DNA of 37,385 nt from positions 1-37,385 of IMG/VR virus record IMGVR_UViG_3300035698_015494. The stretch is one strand, 5' to 3'. Position 1 is the stretch's first letter; every line of letters begins with the position of its first letter. Below the pieces are notes generated by a model, which was given only the letters and a program-made list of their open reading frames with translations, made no database searches and was not told where the DNA came from. Below are positions 22,710 to 31,012 of the stretch, piece by piece. Source of the DNA: a virus. The translations under genes were made by a program, and so were the position numbers.

Positions 22710-23648
22710 TCAAGGCGACCACCCGGGCATCAACTCTGGTTTTGCAATCAATCCCGTATAACAAAGGCACTGCGGGTGCGGTGTGATCGGCACACTGTCG
22801 GCAGGATATACGCCTTCACCCAATCCAAACATATCCGTTTCCGCAATGTCGTCGCACTCGTCACAGCAATGGTGAGCCGGTACCAAATACCATTTGACGC
22901 CTTGCACCCAACTACGTTCTTGCGCATATTCCGCAGTCGCCATTCTGTACGCGCCGTTCACTTCCGTGCGCAACATGCGCTGAACGTTTTTCTGTGCCGA
23001 TCGATATACGCCACGCCCAGGAGGATTCTCTTGGAAAAACGTTCTCCATTTCGTTGTTCGCATATCAACATCGGGTGATATTAAAAACCGTTTCGCACCA
23101 GCTGCTATTTTGTTCGACGAGTCGTCCCGCAAATATGAGTTGACAACAAACCGCTTCATCCTGTCTAAGGTTGCGCGCTGCATGTTCCACACTCGGTCCG
23201 ACAACTCGATTCCGTCAGGCCCCGTCAATAGTGCTTTCACTGCGCGGTGATGCAATCGGCCAAAAGAAATCGGCGTCAGTGCAGTGCGGTACTGCCCCGG
23301 CAACATGCCCTTGAATACCTGAGCTTGGAATACTGTACTCCTTAAAGAAGCGTCAAACGCATCACCTACTGTGCGCTCTAACGTGCGAGTAACATCGCGC
23401 GACAGTTGGGCCATTTGCGCCTCTATATCTCGCATCAGACGCGTGAGCTTTCCCGTCTCGTCGCCATGCATGAGGATACTGTTAGCTATACGCCCCGCTC
23501 CCCTTTTGTAACGAGTGTACAGATGCATGTCCGTTACATTCTGCATCCTGCGTAATCGTTGCCGACCCTGCCAGGAACGGTGCGCGACTTCTTTGCGGAT
23601 TTGTTCTGCTGTGCGTATTTCAAACTCGACGAGATCGATTGTACTCAC
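22710..23648 (-). CDS. Head morphogenesis protein (Mu F / SPP1 gp7-like)
   Basis: This encodes 312 residues from a GTG at 23648, overlapping the portal stop as GTGA. The C-terminal part is diagnostic: a helix rich in Arg and Lys (RSAQKNVQRMLRTEVNGAY), then HHCCDECDDIA, and ITPHPQCLCYT, the P-H-P-x-C-x-C motif of Mu F-like head proteins. These proteins bind the portal and are carried in the procapsid, and some have an ADP-ribosyltransferase-like fold. Length is normal. Gene order portal, morphogenesis, protease is standard. Confidence 0.85.
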   Translation of the reverse strand: MSTIDLVEFEIRTAEQIRKEVAHRSWQGRQRLRRMQNVTDMHLYTRYKRGAGRIANSILMHGDETGKLTRLMRDIEAQMAQLSRDVTRTLERTVGDAFDASLRSTVFQAQVFKGMLPGQYRTALTPISFGRLHHRAVKALLTGPDGIELSDRVWNMQRATLDRMKRFVVNSYLRDDSSNKIAAGAKRFLISPDVDMRTTKWRTFFQENPPGRGVYRSAQKNVQRMLRTEVNGAYRMATAEYAQERSWVQGVKWYLVPAHHCCDECDDIAETDMFGLGEGVYPADSVPITPHPQCLCYTGLIAKPELMPGWSP

Positions 23649-25150
23649 GATTTCGTTTTGCCTTTATCCTCTACCGCGGTACCGTCGGTCTCGTCGTCAA
23701 TTACATCCTGATCGTCCTCGGCAGTATCCAACCCCAACTCGTTTTCCGCTTCCAGTTCTTTCCGTAGCAATTCCTGTTCCTCTTCGTAGTCATAGTCCAG
23801 CCGAGACGTCGCGGTCCGAGACGACACCCACCCTTGGTTGTGTTGTATAACCAACGCTTCCGTTTCTGCCTTAATATCCCTATGCACTATCTCCGGAAAA
23901 ATAATCGTGCAGTCACTTGATAACGCATGTGAGACAGGTACTTCGGTCTCGATGGTTTCGCCCGTAGTAGGATCTATGCCTTGAATTATTTCTACGTCGA
24001 ATATGTATTCAGGTAGCCGCCCCGCTTGTATTCCTGTTTCGATGAGCTTGGCGTAAATTGCTTTGAACGCTGTTTCAAAAAAGTCCTGCCAGTCTTCAAA
24101 CTCCATCGTGCCTGGGGCTTCCGCAATCAGCGTGGACGCGTAATTAGCGTTGGAGGCGTCGGACGTTACCATAAACTCCGGCATACCAACACCGGCGGCA
24201 ACAGTAAGGAGCAGGGAGCGCCCGTCTTGCTGTGCGTCGGAGGCCTGTAGGTTCGGTGTCTTAAACTCGTAGTCAACGCCTTGATTTGCAATGTACGCGC
24301 TCACGCCTTTCGGCACTTTTTGTATCGCCGTGTCGTTGGCTGCTTTCTTTCGCGTGGTGTGCGTGTTGGCCGCAACGGCTTGAACATCAGCTGCGCCACC
24401 AGTGATCTTCTTCACCATTGCAACAGTTGTCCGAATAATGTTGAGCTTCATCCGCTGATCGAGCCAGCGCGCGTAATAGGCCAAGTGCTTGGATACAGTT
24501 TCCAAATACGACCGACCCCGCTTCACGTCACTGTCGACGAGTATCTTTATGTGCAGCACTTCTTCGGCAGGAATGCGTTCTTCCTTGTACCAATATGCCA
24601 ACACGTCCTCGATGTCGTCCCTGCTTGTCTCGATCCCCTTGGATGCGTTGCCTATTGTTTTGCGGGCGTTTTTAGAATCCGGCTTTTGTATTGCTTCTGG
24701 CTGCAGAAACCTCAGTATCAGGATACCGTCTTTCACGAAGTAGCGAACAAAGCATTCACCGTCGCGCATTGCGCGCAGTACGATTTCCTTTTTCCTCAAC
24801 TCCATTTTGTTCGCTTTCCAAAACGTATCCAGCAATTCTTGCACTTCCGGCAATTCCTCATCCGGCACAATAGTGAAGCCGCGGCCAACAGTGTACTTCT
24901 GTACGAGTCGTAGAATATTTTTCCCGTGCGGGTTCTTGTAGAAAAACTGCCGCGCTTGCTCCCTCATAGTCTGCTGGTCTTGATCCGACAGTGCCTTGCC
25001 TAATCCGTTCGGGTCAATAAGCGACCACTGACTTTCGTCACTGTCGCCCAACGCCGGATCTATTGCCGCTTCCAATAAGGACTTTGTCTTTCCTAACTGG
25101 ATGATCTGGATTTGCTTTTCTATGCGCCGCGCTTTTATTCCTTCAAACAT
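23645..25150 (-). CDS. Portal protein
   Basis: This encodes 501 residues, the size of HK97/SPP1-type portals. Features include an N-terminal clip/wing part (REQARQFFYKNPHGKNILRL), a central WYKEERIPAEEVLHIKI segment followed by RGRSYLETVSKHLAYYARW, a helix-rich stem region, and MPEFMVTSDASNANYAS, typical of portal proteins ('g-v-p-p-x-x-l-g-x...n-a-s'). An acidic Glu-rich C-terminus follows. The twelve-fold ring it forms would carry the terminase and the head-tail connector. The start overlaps the previous small gene by 8 bp. Confidence 0.9.
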   Translation of the reverse strand: MFEGIKARRIEKQIQIIQLGKTKSLLEAAIDPALGDSDESQWSLIDPNGLGKALSDQDQQTMREQARQFFYKNPHGKNILRLVQKYTVGRGFTIVPDEELPEVQELLDTFWKANKMELRKKEIVLRAMRDGECFVRYFVKDGILILRFLQPEAIQKPDSKNARKTIGNASKGIETSRDDIEDVLAYWYKEERIPAEEVLHIKILVDSDVKRGRSYLETVSKHLAYYARWLDQRMKLNIIRTTVAMVKKITGGAADVQAVAANTHTTRKKAANDTAIQKVPKGVSAYIANQGVDYEFKTPNLQASDAQQDGRSLLLTVAAGVGMPEFMVTSDASNANYASTLIAEAPGTMEFEDWQDFFETAFKAIYAKLIETGIQAGRLPEYIFDVEIIQGIDPTTGETIETEVPVSHALSSDCTIIFPEIVHRDIKAETEALVIQHNQGWVSSRTATSRLDYDYEEEQELLRKELEAENELGLDTAEDDQDVIDDETDGTAVEDKGKTKS

Positions 25151-25493
25151 CGCTCACGTCTCCCCTCTTTACTGCAACGCGCAACAGAAGGTTGATTTGT
25201 TCCACGTTAGGCTCGGAACCGTCTTCCAAGTATCGCACTCGTTCGCCCATGTATGCGTTTACAGCGTCTCTATCCAACTTCCACGTATTATCCGAAGAAG
25301 TCAAAAGGAACATTTTAAGGAACGGGAGCCGATGCAGGACGTCGACCATCAACTCCCATTCAACGACATTCGCACCTACCGGCTCGTACTGCGCGTGGAA
25401 ATCTTCTGTTGTCAAAAACAGATCGCCGACCATGTAGCCGCTGTCTACTTCTTTTGCGTCAACCGGAAGGGCGTGTTTTAATCGGTATGTCAT
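25143..25493 (-). CDS. Small hypothetical protein of a three-member phage family
   Basis: This encodes 116 residues. Its C-terminal half, HRLPFLKMFLLTS to LLLRVAVKRGDV, has the same layout as the two small proteins at 27740-28018 and 28019-28312: 'LP(F/W)L-x-x-FL', an acidic middle, an N-x-Y/M-x-x-x-x-V region, then 'N-x-L/V-L-x-V-a-x-x-R-G-D/E-V/I'. A strong AGGAG site lies 9 nt before the ATG at 25493. The function is unknown. It sits just before the portal gene, so a head-assembly or regulatory role is possible. Confidence 0.65.
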   Translation of the reverse strand: MTYRLKHALPVDAKEVDSGYMVGDLFLTTEDFHAQYEPVGANVVEWELMVDVLHRLPFLKMFLLTSSDNTWKLDRDAVNAYMGERVRYLEDGSEPNVEQINLLLRVAVKRGDVSDV

Positions 25494-25734
25494 GGAAAAT
25501 AACTCCTGTTAAGTACACCGCTTCGCTAAGGGTGTGATTTGCTTCAAGTGTTTTAATGAGTGATTCCCGTACTGCGTTGTTGGCAATTCGGATTGCGTCA
25601 GCTTCGCACGTCGGGCTTCCTCCTTTCTTCATGCACTGCGCAAGCGCGTGGTTAGCAATTGAAACCCATTGCTGTTTTCGTGCTGGCATTAATCTTGTGT
25701 TGTATTTGGAAACGTCGGCTACAGTCCAAGGCAT
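25459..25734 (-). CDS. Small protein, 'PWT-x-ADV' phage family
   Basis: This encodes 91 residues from the ATG at 25734, chosen because AAGGAG sits 6 nt upstream. The start (MPWTVADVSKYNTRLMPARK) followed by QWVSIANHALAQCM and CEADAIRIANNAV is a pattern I recall from phage head proteins, where 'PWT-x-x-D-V.....Q-W-V-x-V-A-N-x-x-L' and 'C-x-x-x-A-I-R-x-A-N' are the fixed parts, often as the N-terminus of larger protease or head proteins. Here it stands alone. Function unknown; probably helical. Confidence 0.65.
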   Translation of the reverse strand: MPWTVADVSKYNTRLMPARKQQWVSIANHALAQCMKKGGSPTCEADAIRIANNAVRESLIKTLEANHTLSEAVYLTGVIFHDIPIKTRPSG

Positions 25735-25874
25735 TACGATCTCCTTGATATACGCAACTCGAAACATAGAAACTCAAACCGGAGGATGAGTCGACCCTTT
25801 GCCCAATGACTATAACTTATTCCAATGCCGAGTACCAGCGTGTCTGTTCTCCACACGTGCGCAGTCCATTTCAT
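25734..25874 (-). CDS. Short gene of 46 codons bridging two genes
   Basis: This short frame fills what would otherwise be a 136-bp gap. It starts MKWTAHVWRTDTLVLGIGIS and ends in RLILRFEFLCFELRISRRS. Its ATG overlaps the glycosyltransferase stop as ATGA, and its TAA overlaps the next gene's ATG as TAATG, so both ends use this genome's coupling style. A 'LILRFE-x-L-x-F-x-x-x-I' strand is common in tiny phage proteins. No Shine-Dalgarno site is visible. Function is unknown. Confidence 0.5.
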   Translation of the reverse strand: MKWTAHVWRTDTLVLGIGISYSHWAKGRLILRFEFLCFELRISRRS

Positions 25875-26692
25875 TTAGGCACCACTAATTTGTTAGGATG
25901 TTTGAAATATGTTTCGTTGAACAGGCGGCGATCAAGATGCTGCTTTTTATTCAACGCCAATCCTTCGCCTCCCCACTTGTCGACCATTTGCGCAAACGCT
26001 GCAAGATTTTGCGACAGTCGCACTCCCTTGTTCACGTTCCCCATTAGCACGCTATCCGCATCCGCTGTGCCTAACACTATATTCCGCAGCTTATACGCAC
26101 CGAACCCGTTGACCGTTAAGTTTAGAGCAAACTCATAATCTTCTGCCATTGTAAACGACTCATCGAAATACAATCCTACTTTTCTGCGCAAAAAGAACAG
26201 AGCAGTACGTGCTTCCGAATACCGTTTGAACACAAGATTTTCCCGGTACTGTTGCGCGTTGTCTGTGTATTCTTTTGTGAATGGTTCCTGCCGGGGATCA
26301 ATCGGATAGAACGCATCAACGTCCTTCATGCGGCTTGAACACTTTTGCAACAGATTAAATACCGACTGTCCGTCCATGTGGTCACGCAAGTAGGAGTCGT
26401 CATCGAGGAACAGGCCCCAGTCGTCTTCCCCCGCATAAAAAGTCTGCAGCAATACATTCCGCGCAGGCCCCGGCAGCAAAATCTTATGGCCGAGCGGGGT
26501 GTGATGATATACGATCCGTTTGTCCTTTACATAGTCGAGTGCCGTATATCCTTGCGCTAAAACGTGGATCACGGATTGCTTAGGGAGATACTTTAACAAC
26601 CACGAAAGCTGCTTGCCGTGCCACTTGAACCGCTTGGCGCGTATTTCCAACGTGCTTCCCGGGTACGAAATAATGTACGCAGACAGGTTCAT
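25871..26692 (-). CDS. GT-A fold glycosyltransferase (phage GT2-like)
   Basis: This encodes 273 residues, ATGA-coupled to the zinc-ribbon gene. It has the GT-A features of a short phage glycosyltransferase: an early GPARNVLLQTFYAGEDDWG, then LFLDDDSYL (D97-D99, the DxD metal motif), and MAEDYEFALNL (about 181-191), the 'ED-x-x' catalytic region of GT2 enzymes. Position between terminase and head genes is unusual, though such enzymes are scattered in phage late regions. It could glycosylate a capsid protein, DNA or a cell-surface glycan; donor and acceptor are not visible. Confidence 0.8.
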   Translation of the reverse strand: MNLSAYIISYPGSTLEIRAKRFKWHGKQLSWLLKYLPKQSVIHVLAQGYTALDYVKDKRIVYHHTPLGHKILLPGPARNVLLQTFYAGEDDWGLFLDDDSYLRDHMDGQSVFNLLQKCSSRMKDVDAFYPIDPRQEPFTKEYTDNAQQYRENLVFKRYSEARTALFFLRRKVGLYFDESFTMAEDYEFALNLTVNGFGAYKLRNIVLGTADADSVLMGNVNKGVRLSQNLAAFAQMVDKWGGEGLALNKKQHLDRRLFNETYFKHPNKLVVPK

Positions 26693-27009
26693 CCGTGGTT
26701 CCTCATCCTCCGATCACGTGCCAATTCGTTTGCCCTTTGTAGTTTCCCTGTGACAAAAGACCCTTTGCAGTCAGGGCAATACAAAAGTGAAATGATGTAC
26801 TGGTATCCGTTTTCCATTTCCACTTTCAGTTTGTATTGCATCTCCGCATGGCATTGAGGGCAATGGTCTGGTTCCATTTTGTATAGATCTCCTGATGGGT
26901 GAAAAGGCCAATTTGTATGTCTAAGGAATTGCGCCGTTTGTTGTTGCTGGTACGCGCGCTTTATTTCTTCGAAGTTCTTCGGATCTGGTCCGGCAATTTT
27001 CTTAGACAC
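26689..27009 (-). CDS. Zinc-ribbon protein
   Basis: This encodes 106 residues from a GTG at 27009, overlapping the previous gene by 8 bp. An alternative ATG at 26877 has a good AGGAG site and would give 62 residues. CPQC near the centre and CPDC about 27 residues later form a four-Cys zinc ribbon separated by a strand-rich linker (YKLKVEMENGYQYIISLLY). The N-terminal extension has KNFEEIKRAYQQQQ. Such small zinc ribbons often bind nucleic acid or protein partners. No specific role can be given. Confidence 0.65.
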   Translation of the reverse strand: MSKKIAGPDPKNFEEIKRAYQQQQTAQFLRHTNWPFHPSGDLYKMEPDHCPQCHAEMQYKLKVEMENGYQYIISLLYCPDCKGSFVTGKLQRANELARDRRMRNHG

Positions 27010-27574
27010 GGTTAGTATATTCGTCGTGCACTGCGACGAGTTCTTTCACGTCGGTGTGCTCCGATATGACAAGCGGCACGCCCCTTTTGTCTCTCACCCA
27101 CATGAGGAAATGCGGTACGCTTTCTTCCGTGCGTTTGTTGCGAACTTTTGACAACGCTAATGATTGTTTCAAGGTCTCTACTTTCAACAGCAAAGCGGCA
27201 ACCAGCAAAGCGGCAACGCTATAACGCGCAGCTTCGTTCTCCTCTACCAGTTCCGCAACCTGACCCAGTGACGCTTTCTTTTCCGTTTGCAGTCTTTCAG
27301 TTGCTTCCTGAAACGATCGCGCTCTGTTTGCCACGTCGTCGTCGTCAGCCCTGCGGCCAGGACTGCGCTGCTCTTGCGGCCGCAGTGCGTCGCTTCCATC
27401 AGCCGGCGGCTGAACGTCGGAACCTTCGACCACTCCCGCTTGCCTTGCGGCCTCCACTGCCGTCGCTTCCATGATTGCTGGTTGCGCGGCCACTTCCGCT
27501 GATTCGATAATTGCGCCTTCTTCGCCTTTGTTGTTCGTCTCGTCCATGTTCACATTCGTGTCTGCGTCACTCAT
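27002..27574 (-). CDS. Hypothetical protein with acidic N-terminus and hydrophobic/coil segment
   Basis: This encodes 190 residues. The first half is acidic and low in complexity (MDETNNKGEEGAIIESAEV). A hydrophobic segment, YSVAALLVAALLLKVETL, could be one membrane helix or a buried coil, and is partly built by a 15-bp tandem repeat in the DNA at 27189-27218. The end contains VPHFLMWVRDKRGVPLVISE. The ATG overlaps the end of the small zinc-ribbon gene, so its start may be coupled. I do not recognise a family. Confidence 0.55.
   Translation of the reverse strand: MSDADTNVNMDETNNKGEEGAIIESAEVAAQPAIMEATAVEAARQAGVVEGSDVQPPADGSDALRPQEQRSPGRRADDDDVANRARSFQEATERLQTEKKASLGQVAELVEENEAARYSVAALLVAALLLKVETLKQSLALSKVRNKRTEESVPHFLMWVRDKRGVPLVISEHTDVKELVAVHDEYTNRV
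27189..27218. repeat. Two-copy 15-bp tandem repeat
   Basis: The unit AGCAAAGCGGCAACC is repeated, the second copy changing only its last base. It lies inside the gene at 27002-27574 and encodes a repeated VAALL pair, so it looks like a local duplication by replication slippage. Confidence 0.8.
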
Positions 27575-27740
27575 GCCCTTGCTCTTGTTCTTTTATTTCA
27601 ACACCCGTTACTCGGGTAGCCGATTCCTTTAGCTTGTCCGCGCACTCTTTACACACCACGTATTCGATAGGCTTCACGCCCATGCAGCGGCAGTCAGCAA
27701 CCACACGTTCGCACTCCCTACACACTACTTTTTTGTGCAT
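27567..27740 (-). CDS. Small zinc-ribbon protein (57 residues)
   Basis: This short gene was found by reading the minus strand. Cys residues occur as CREC (7 and 10), CRC (17 and 19) and CKEC (30 and 33), the spacing of a compact zinc ribbon. The C-terminus is charged (LKESATRVTGVEIKEQEQGH). The ATG at 27740 overlaps the previous stop as TAATG, and the end overlaps the next gene's start as ATGAGTGA. Function is unknown; it may bind nucleic acid. Confidence 0.65.
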   Translation of the reverse strand: MHKKVVCRECERVVADCRCMGVKPIEYVVCKECADKLKESATRVTGVEIKEQEQGHE

Positions 27741-28018
27741 TATACTTCTCCCCTCTCATGACCTACTTTCAATAATGCGTTCACTAAGTCTACGTCGACG
27801 TAACACCCTCTCGTCAACCACTCGGCCCCTACATATCTGTTGACGTAATAGGATTCAAACATCGGCTGGATGCATGCGTCAAAATCATCTATGCCTCCCG
27901 CGAATAAAAACTGCCGAAGCCACGGCAACCGCTCAATGCTGCTTGCGATGTCCTCGCCTTTAGTCACTGTTGGCGCGCCGGTCACGTGCGACAAGTCCGG
28001 TATGTGCATCTCTGCCAT
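27740..28018 (-). CDS. Small hypothetical protein, paralogue of next gene upstream
   Basis: This encodes 92 residues. The C-terminal 65 residues align with the gene at 28019-28312: LPWLRQFLFAGGIDDFDACI against IPFLERFLIGGESADDFDRF, then a Y-x-x-x-Y/N region and a final VDLVNALLKVGHERGEV against PNIVNKVLMVAYERGDI. Both are adjacent in tandem. Function is unknown; they follow the large terminase and could be packaging-associated. No signal or membrane segment. Confidence 0.7.
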   Translation of the reverse strand: MAEMHIPDLSHVTGAPTVTKGEDIASSIERLPWLRQFLFAGGIDDFDACIQPMFESYYVNRYVGAEWLTRGCYVDVDLVNALLKVGHERGEV

Positions 28019-28312
28019 TCAAATATCCCCCCGCTCATATGCGACCATGAGCACTTTGTTGACGATGTTCGGGTCTGCAAATCTTCCGCTTGCTTTCACG
28101 AACTTATATCCAAGGTAAATGTTTATTGTATCACCACAAAATAATGGATTTACAAACCTATCAAAATCATCTGCGCTTTCGCCTCCTATTAGGAATCTCT
28201 CGAGGAACGGTATCGCGGTAACGGCGTCCGCAACCGGCGTGTTCAACATCACTTGCGGCACGCTTGGGTAAATATGTTTCCGGCCTTGCTCGTCTATAAA
28301 TGTTTCGCTCAT
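28019..28312 (-). CDS. Small hypothetical protein, paralogue family member
   Basis: This encodes 97 residues and overlaps the large terminase stop as ATGA. Its first 30 residues (MSETFIDEQGRKHIYPSVPQ) are unlike its paralogue, while the rest shares the family pattern with 27740-28018 and, more distantly, with 25143-25493. The shared part may fold as a small helical domain, since the final N-x-V/L-L-x-x-x-x-x-R-G-D/E repeats in all three. No known family is recognised. Confidence 0.7.
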   Translation of the reverse strand: MSETFIDEQGRKHIYPSVPQVMLNTPVADAVTAIPFLERFLIGGESADDFDRFVNPLFCGDTINIYLGYKFVKASGRFADPNIVNKVLMVAYERGDI

Positions 28313-29790
28313 ATCTCAACTCCTTCGTTGACTTCTTCTTCTGTGTAAAATATCTCAGCTGCTTCATCTACGGGAAAGTCGAACACCGTATACACAAACG
28401 AATCGCCCTTGTCCGGCGACCGCTGCAAACGTTTCTTGTATTCCTCTTTCCGTTCGACAAGTATCTTGCCACTGGAATGCGTTTTGTATTTGATACCGGC
28501 AAGGTCGCCGATCAATTCGTCGTCGTCAGGAATGCTAAGAATCCCGCCCTCTTTGTACTGTCGGAAGAACAGATTCCGCGCATAGAACCACAGCTGCGCG
28601 CGCAAGTTATAAAACTCCATCTCATCTGTTTCGTAAGCCTTTGCAGCACTGTTGATTCCGACAGTCGGTTGCCCGAGTTCTACCAGCCGGTCGAACACTC
28701 CCGCCCCAACACCGATCATGTCTACTTGTACTGGCGTATCCTTGCCCGCTATCGTGCGTGCTTTCCCTACCGTTTCCATTGTACCCACTTTGCCCCACGT
28801 ATCCTGACGGGGCACTATGCCGTTCTCGTACTTAGTCATCACGCATTGGTCGTCACCCATACGTGCAACGTCCAGCCCATAACGCTTTTCCACTTCCGGC
28901 CGGAACACGTCGGGCGCGTTTATTGCACTCTCTATCCACGCCAAAGGAATTACGTTGTCAACGCCGGTCGTGCTGAACATGCCCCACACTTTCGTTTCTA
29001 CCATGTCGGGATTCGATTCGCCCCAGTCGTCAATGCGATCAAGCATCCACGCCTCAGTCGTTACCTGTATTTTTGCCTCAAGTTCCTCGGGCCACTCCTT
29101 ACCCGTTTCCGGCTTGCCGTGTTTCATCAGTAGTTTATTCTGGTGGATTGCGTATTGAGGAAACTTGCTCGGATCTACAAAGGGCGAGTCCATTGCGCTG
29201 AACCGGAAGCACTTCCATCCTTTCCGGCGCCCCTCGTGATGCAGTCGGTACGGGCTTTGCTGATCGGCTCCGTCAGTCGTACTGATCTCAAGTATTTTAG
29301 CAAAGCCACCAGTGAGCGATCCCTCGATGGAATCGTATACCCATTGCGGGATCCCCTTTGCCTCATCGACAATCCACAAAATGTACGGAGCGTGAAAGCC
29401 TTCCAGGTTCGGCGCGCGGTCAGTACTGAATCCGATCATGTACCAGTCCGGTTCTACCTTTACGTCCATAGTCAGGCAGCGTCCATATAAATCTTTGTTC
29501 TTGCTGTACAGTGCACGAATCTCTTTCCAGAGCAGTGCTTCGACAAGTCGGTTGGTAGGTGCCGTGCTAACGACAATGCTGCGCGGGAAAGCGTTTAGGA
29601 AGGTAACGGCTATAGCGGCAGCTGTCATGGTTTTGCCGATACCGTGGCACGCGCGCACAGACGTTCTCTGATTATCCCAAACAGATTGTATCACCATGCG
29701 CATTCCCGACCACGTTAAGACGCCCAGCTTGTTTTCAATCCACTGAATCGGATTTTTCAACGGCTGAATGAGTTCCGTTTCCGTTACCAT
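28309..29790 (-). CDS. Terminase large subunit
   Basis: This encodes 493 residues. It is the motor that packages DNA: an ATPase domain with a Walker-A variant RACHGIGKT (about 46-54), Walker B ILWIVDEAKG (catalytic Glu at 143) and a coupling ISTTDG (170-174). It also has a C-terminal RNase-H-like nuclease with YGLDVARMGDD (Asp 307), PVQVDMIGVG (Asp 357) and a last acidic site in DKGDSF near 470. The ATG at 29790 has AGGAG 10 nt upstream and overlaps the small terminase gene by 56 bp. Length is standard. Confidence 0.9.
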   Translation of the reverse strand: MVTETELIQPLKNPIQWIENKLGVLTWSGMRMVIQSVWDNQRTSVRACHGIGKTMTAAAIAVTFLNAFPRSIVVSTAPTNRLVEALLWKEIRALYSKNKDLYGRCLTMDVKVEPDWYMIGFSTDRAPNLEGFHAPYILWIVDEAKGIPQWVYDSIEGSLTGGFAKILEISTTDGADQQSPYRLHHEGRRKGWKCFRFSAMDSPFVDPSKFPQYAIHQNKLLMKHGKPETGKEWPEELEAKIQVTTEAWMLDRIDDWGESNPDMVETKVWGMFSTTGVDNVIPLAWIESAINAPDVFRPEVEKRYGLDVARMGDDQCVMTKYENGIVPRQDTWGKVGTMETVGKARTIAGKDTPVQVDMIGVGAGVFDRLVELGQPTVGINSAAKAYETDEMEFYNLRAQLWFYARNLFFRQYKEGGILSIPDDDELIGDLAGIKYKTHSSGKILVERKEEYKKRLQRSPDKGDSFVYTVFDFPVDEAAEIFYTEEEVNEGVEI

Positions 29791-30307
29791 TCTTCATCAT
29801 CTCCTGCAATTCTTTGTTCACTACTTCCTGCCACTTATCGATTGCAGCTACAGATAATCCGCTTGCGCCAACTTCAACTTCGCCCTCGTGCTGTTGCACG
29901 TGCGCATCACGCCATTCTGTACTGCGCCGGTTCTTTAACCAGAATATCTGCGCTGTTGTATTGCCGGGAACGTGCTTCACTACAGTTTTGACCGGGATCA
30001 TTTCCGTAACCACGTGCATAGCATCGCCTTCGCCGACAGTATGCTCCACGCGCTCAAAGGTTACTTCCCTATACTCATAGCCTTCTGCGCGTTTGAGCAG
30101 TGCTGCTTCTACGCGGTCGTTGACCGGAGCGCAGCCGTCCTGCCACTTCTCATAGAGTTCAGGGTATTTTGCTTTCCACCGTGAGAATGTCGGATGCGAA
30201 ATGCCGAGTGACTTTGCGATCTCGGTTTCTGTTAAACCTTTAGTGGCTAAATCGCGGACTTTGTTCGGCGTCTTAGCGGGATCATATTTGGTCTTCCTGC
30301 CTGCCAT
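29735..30307 (-). CDS. Terminase small subunit
   Basis: This encodes 190 residues. The N-terminus has a helix-turn-helix typical of small terminases: LATKGLTETEIAKSLGISHP, then TFSRWKAKYPELYEKWQDG, a pattern shared with 'transposase-like' homeodomain terminases. The middle, VEAALLKRAEGYEY, and later NTTAQIFWLKNR, with the conserved 'W/F-L-K-N-R' motif, confirm the family. It would recognise the packaging site and feed DNA to the large subunit encoded next. The ATG is directly preceded by a modest GGAATAACAA. Confidence 0.9.
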   Translation of the reverse strand: MAGRKTKYDPAKTPNKVRDLATKGLTETEIAKSLGISHPTFSRWKAKYPELYEKWQDGCAPVNDRVEAALLKRAEGYEYREVTFERVEHTVGEGDAMHVVTEMIPVKTVVKHVPGNTTAQIFWLKNRRSTEWRDAHVQQHEGEVEVGASGLSVAAIDKWQEVVNKELQEMMKNGNGNGTHSAVEKSDSVD

Positions 30308-30348
30308 TTGTTATTCCTAAATGCCGCGGCCAGTTTCGCGGCAATAGT

Positions 30349-30975
30349 CTATTTCGTTTCGGCTACGAACTCAGCGTTGACATGCTTCCTCGTGAGAAAC
30401 AAGAACACCGGAGTGTCGAGAGCAGCAATAGCCAGCTTGACCAAGTACTGCGATAAAATCATCCAGAGAATATTAGGAACGTTGCCGACGAATGCCAGCG
30501 TAATGAACAGGGCCGTGTCGAATAGCTGTGATGTCATGGTCGATAAATTATTCCTCAACCATTTCTTTTTACCACCTGTACGCTTTCCGATCTTATGGAA
30601 AAACCACACGTCCCATGACTGCGACACGTAATACGCAAACATAGACGCCATGACTATTCGGATATTGTTGCCGAGTAGAATGTCGTATGCGTTGGATACT
30701 TCCGTGGCGAAGGGTGCAGCGGGAATGATCTTTGCAATCAAAATCATAAGCGCGGCAACCACTGTGCAAATGAATCCGGTTAGAACCAAATGTCCTGCTT
30801 CCTTCTTTCCGTACAATTCGCTCATGAGATCAGTCATAAGAAAAGTGATGGCGTAAAAAAGAAACGCGCCGGGAAGTATAAGCCCAAAGACTTGTACCAC
30901 TTTCCCCGCCACGACATTGGAAACTATTAACGCCGTAATGAATATCGATACGATAAACATTTTTTTCAGTTTCAT
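30349..30975 (-). CDS. YhhQ-family queuosine precursor transporter
   Basis: This encodes 208 residues from the ATG at 30975 (AAGGAG 9 nt upstream); a start 33 bp earlier is weaker. It is a multi-pass membrane protein with about six helices. Family signatures are clear: ALIVSNVVAGKV, AITFLMTDLMSELYGKKEA, VSQSWDVWFFHKIGKRTGGK and WLRNNLSTMTSQLFDT. YhhQ proteins (PF02592) import the queuosine precursors preQ0 and preQ1. In a phage operon next to T-fold and TGT-like genes this strongly suggests salvage of 7-deazaguanine from the environment or host medium. Substrate specificity is inferred. Confidence 0.9.
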   Translation of the reverse strand: MKLKKMFIVSIFITALIVSNVVAGKVVQVFGLILPGAFLFYAITFLMTDLMSELYGKKEAGHLVLTGFICTVVAALMILIAKIIPAAPFATEVSNAYDILLGNNIRIVMASMFAYYVSQSWDVWFFHKIGKRTGGKKKWLRNNLSTMTSQLFDTALFITLAFVGNVPNILWMILSQYLVKLAIAALDTPVFLFLTRKHVNAEFVAETK

Positions 30976-31012
30976 ATGTGAAAACTCCTTATTGCGCAGA
31001 ACTGGCACTGCG

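Noticed and set aside
28300-29133. Plus-strand open frame of 277 codons
   Set aside because: Opposite the large terminase gene, with no recognisable protein features.
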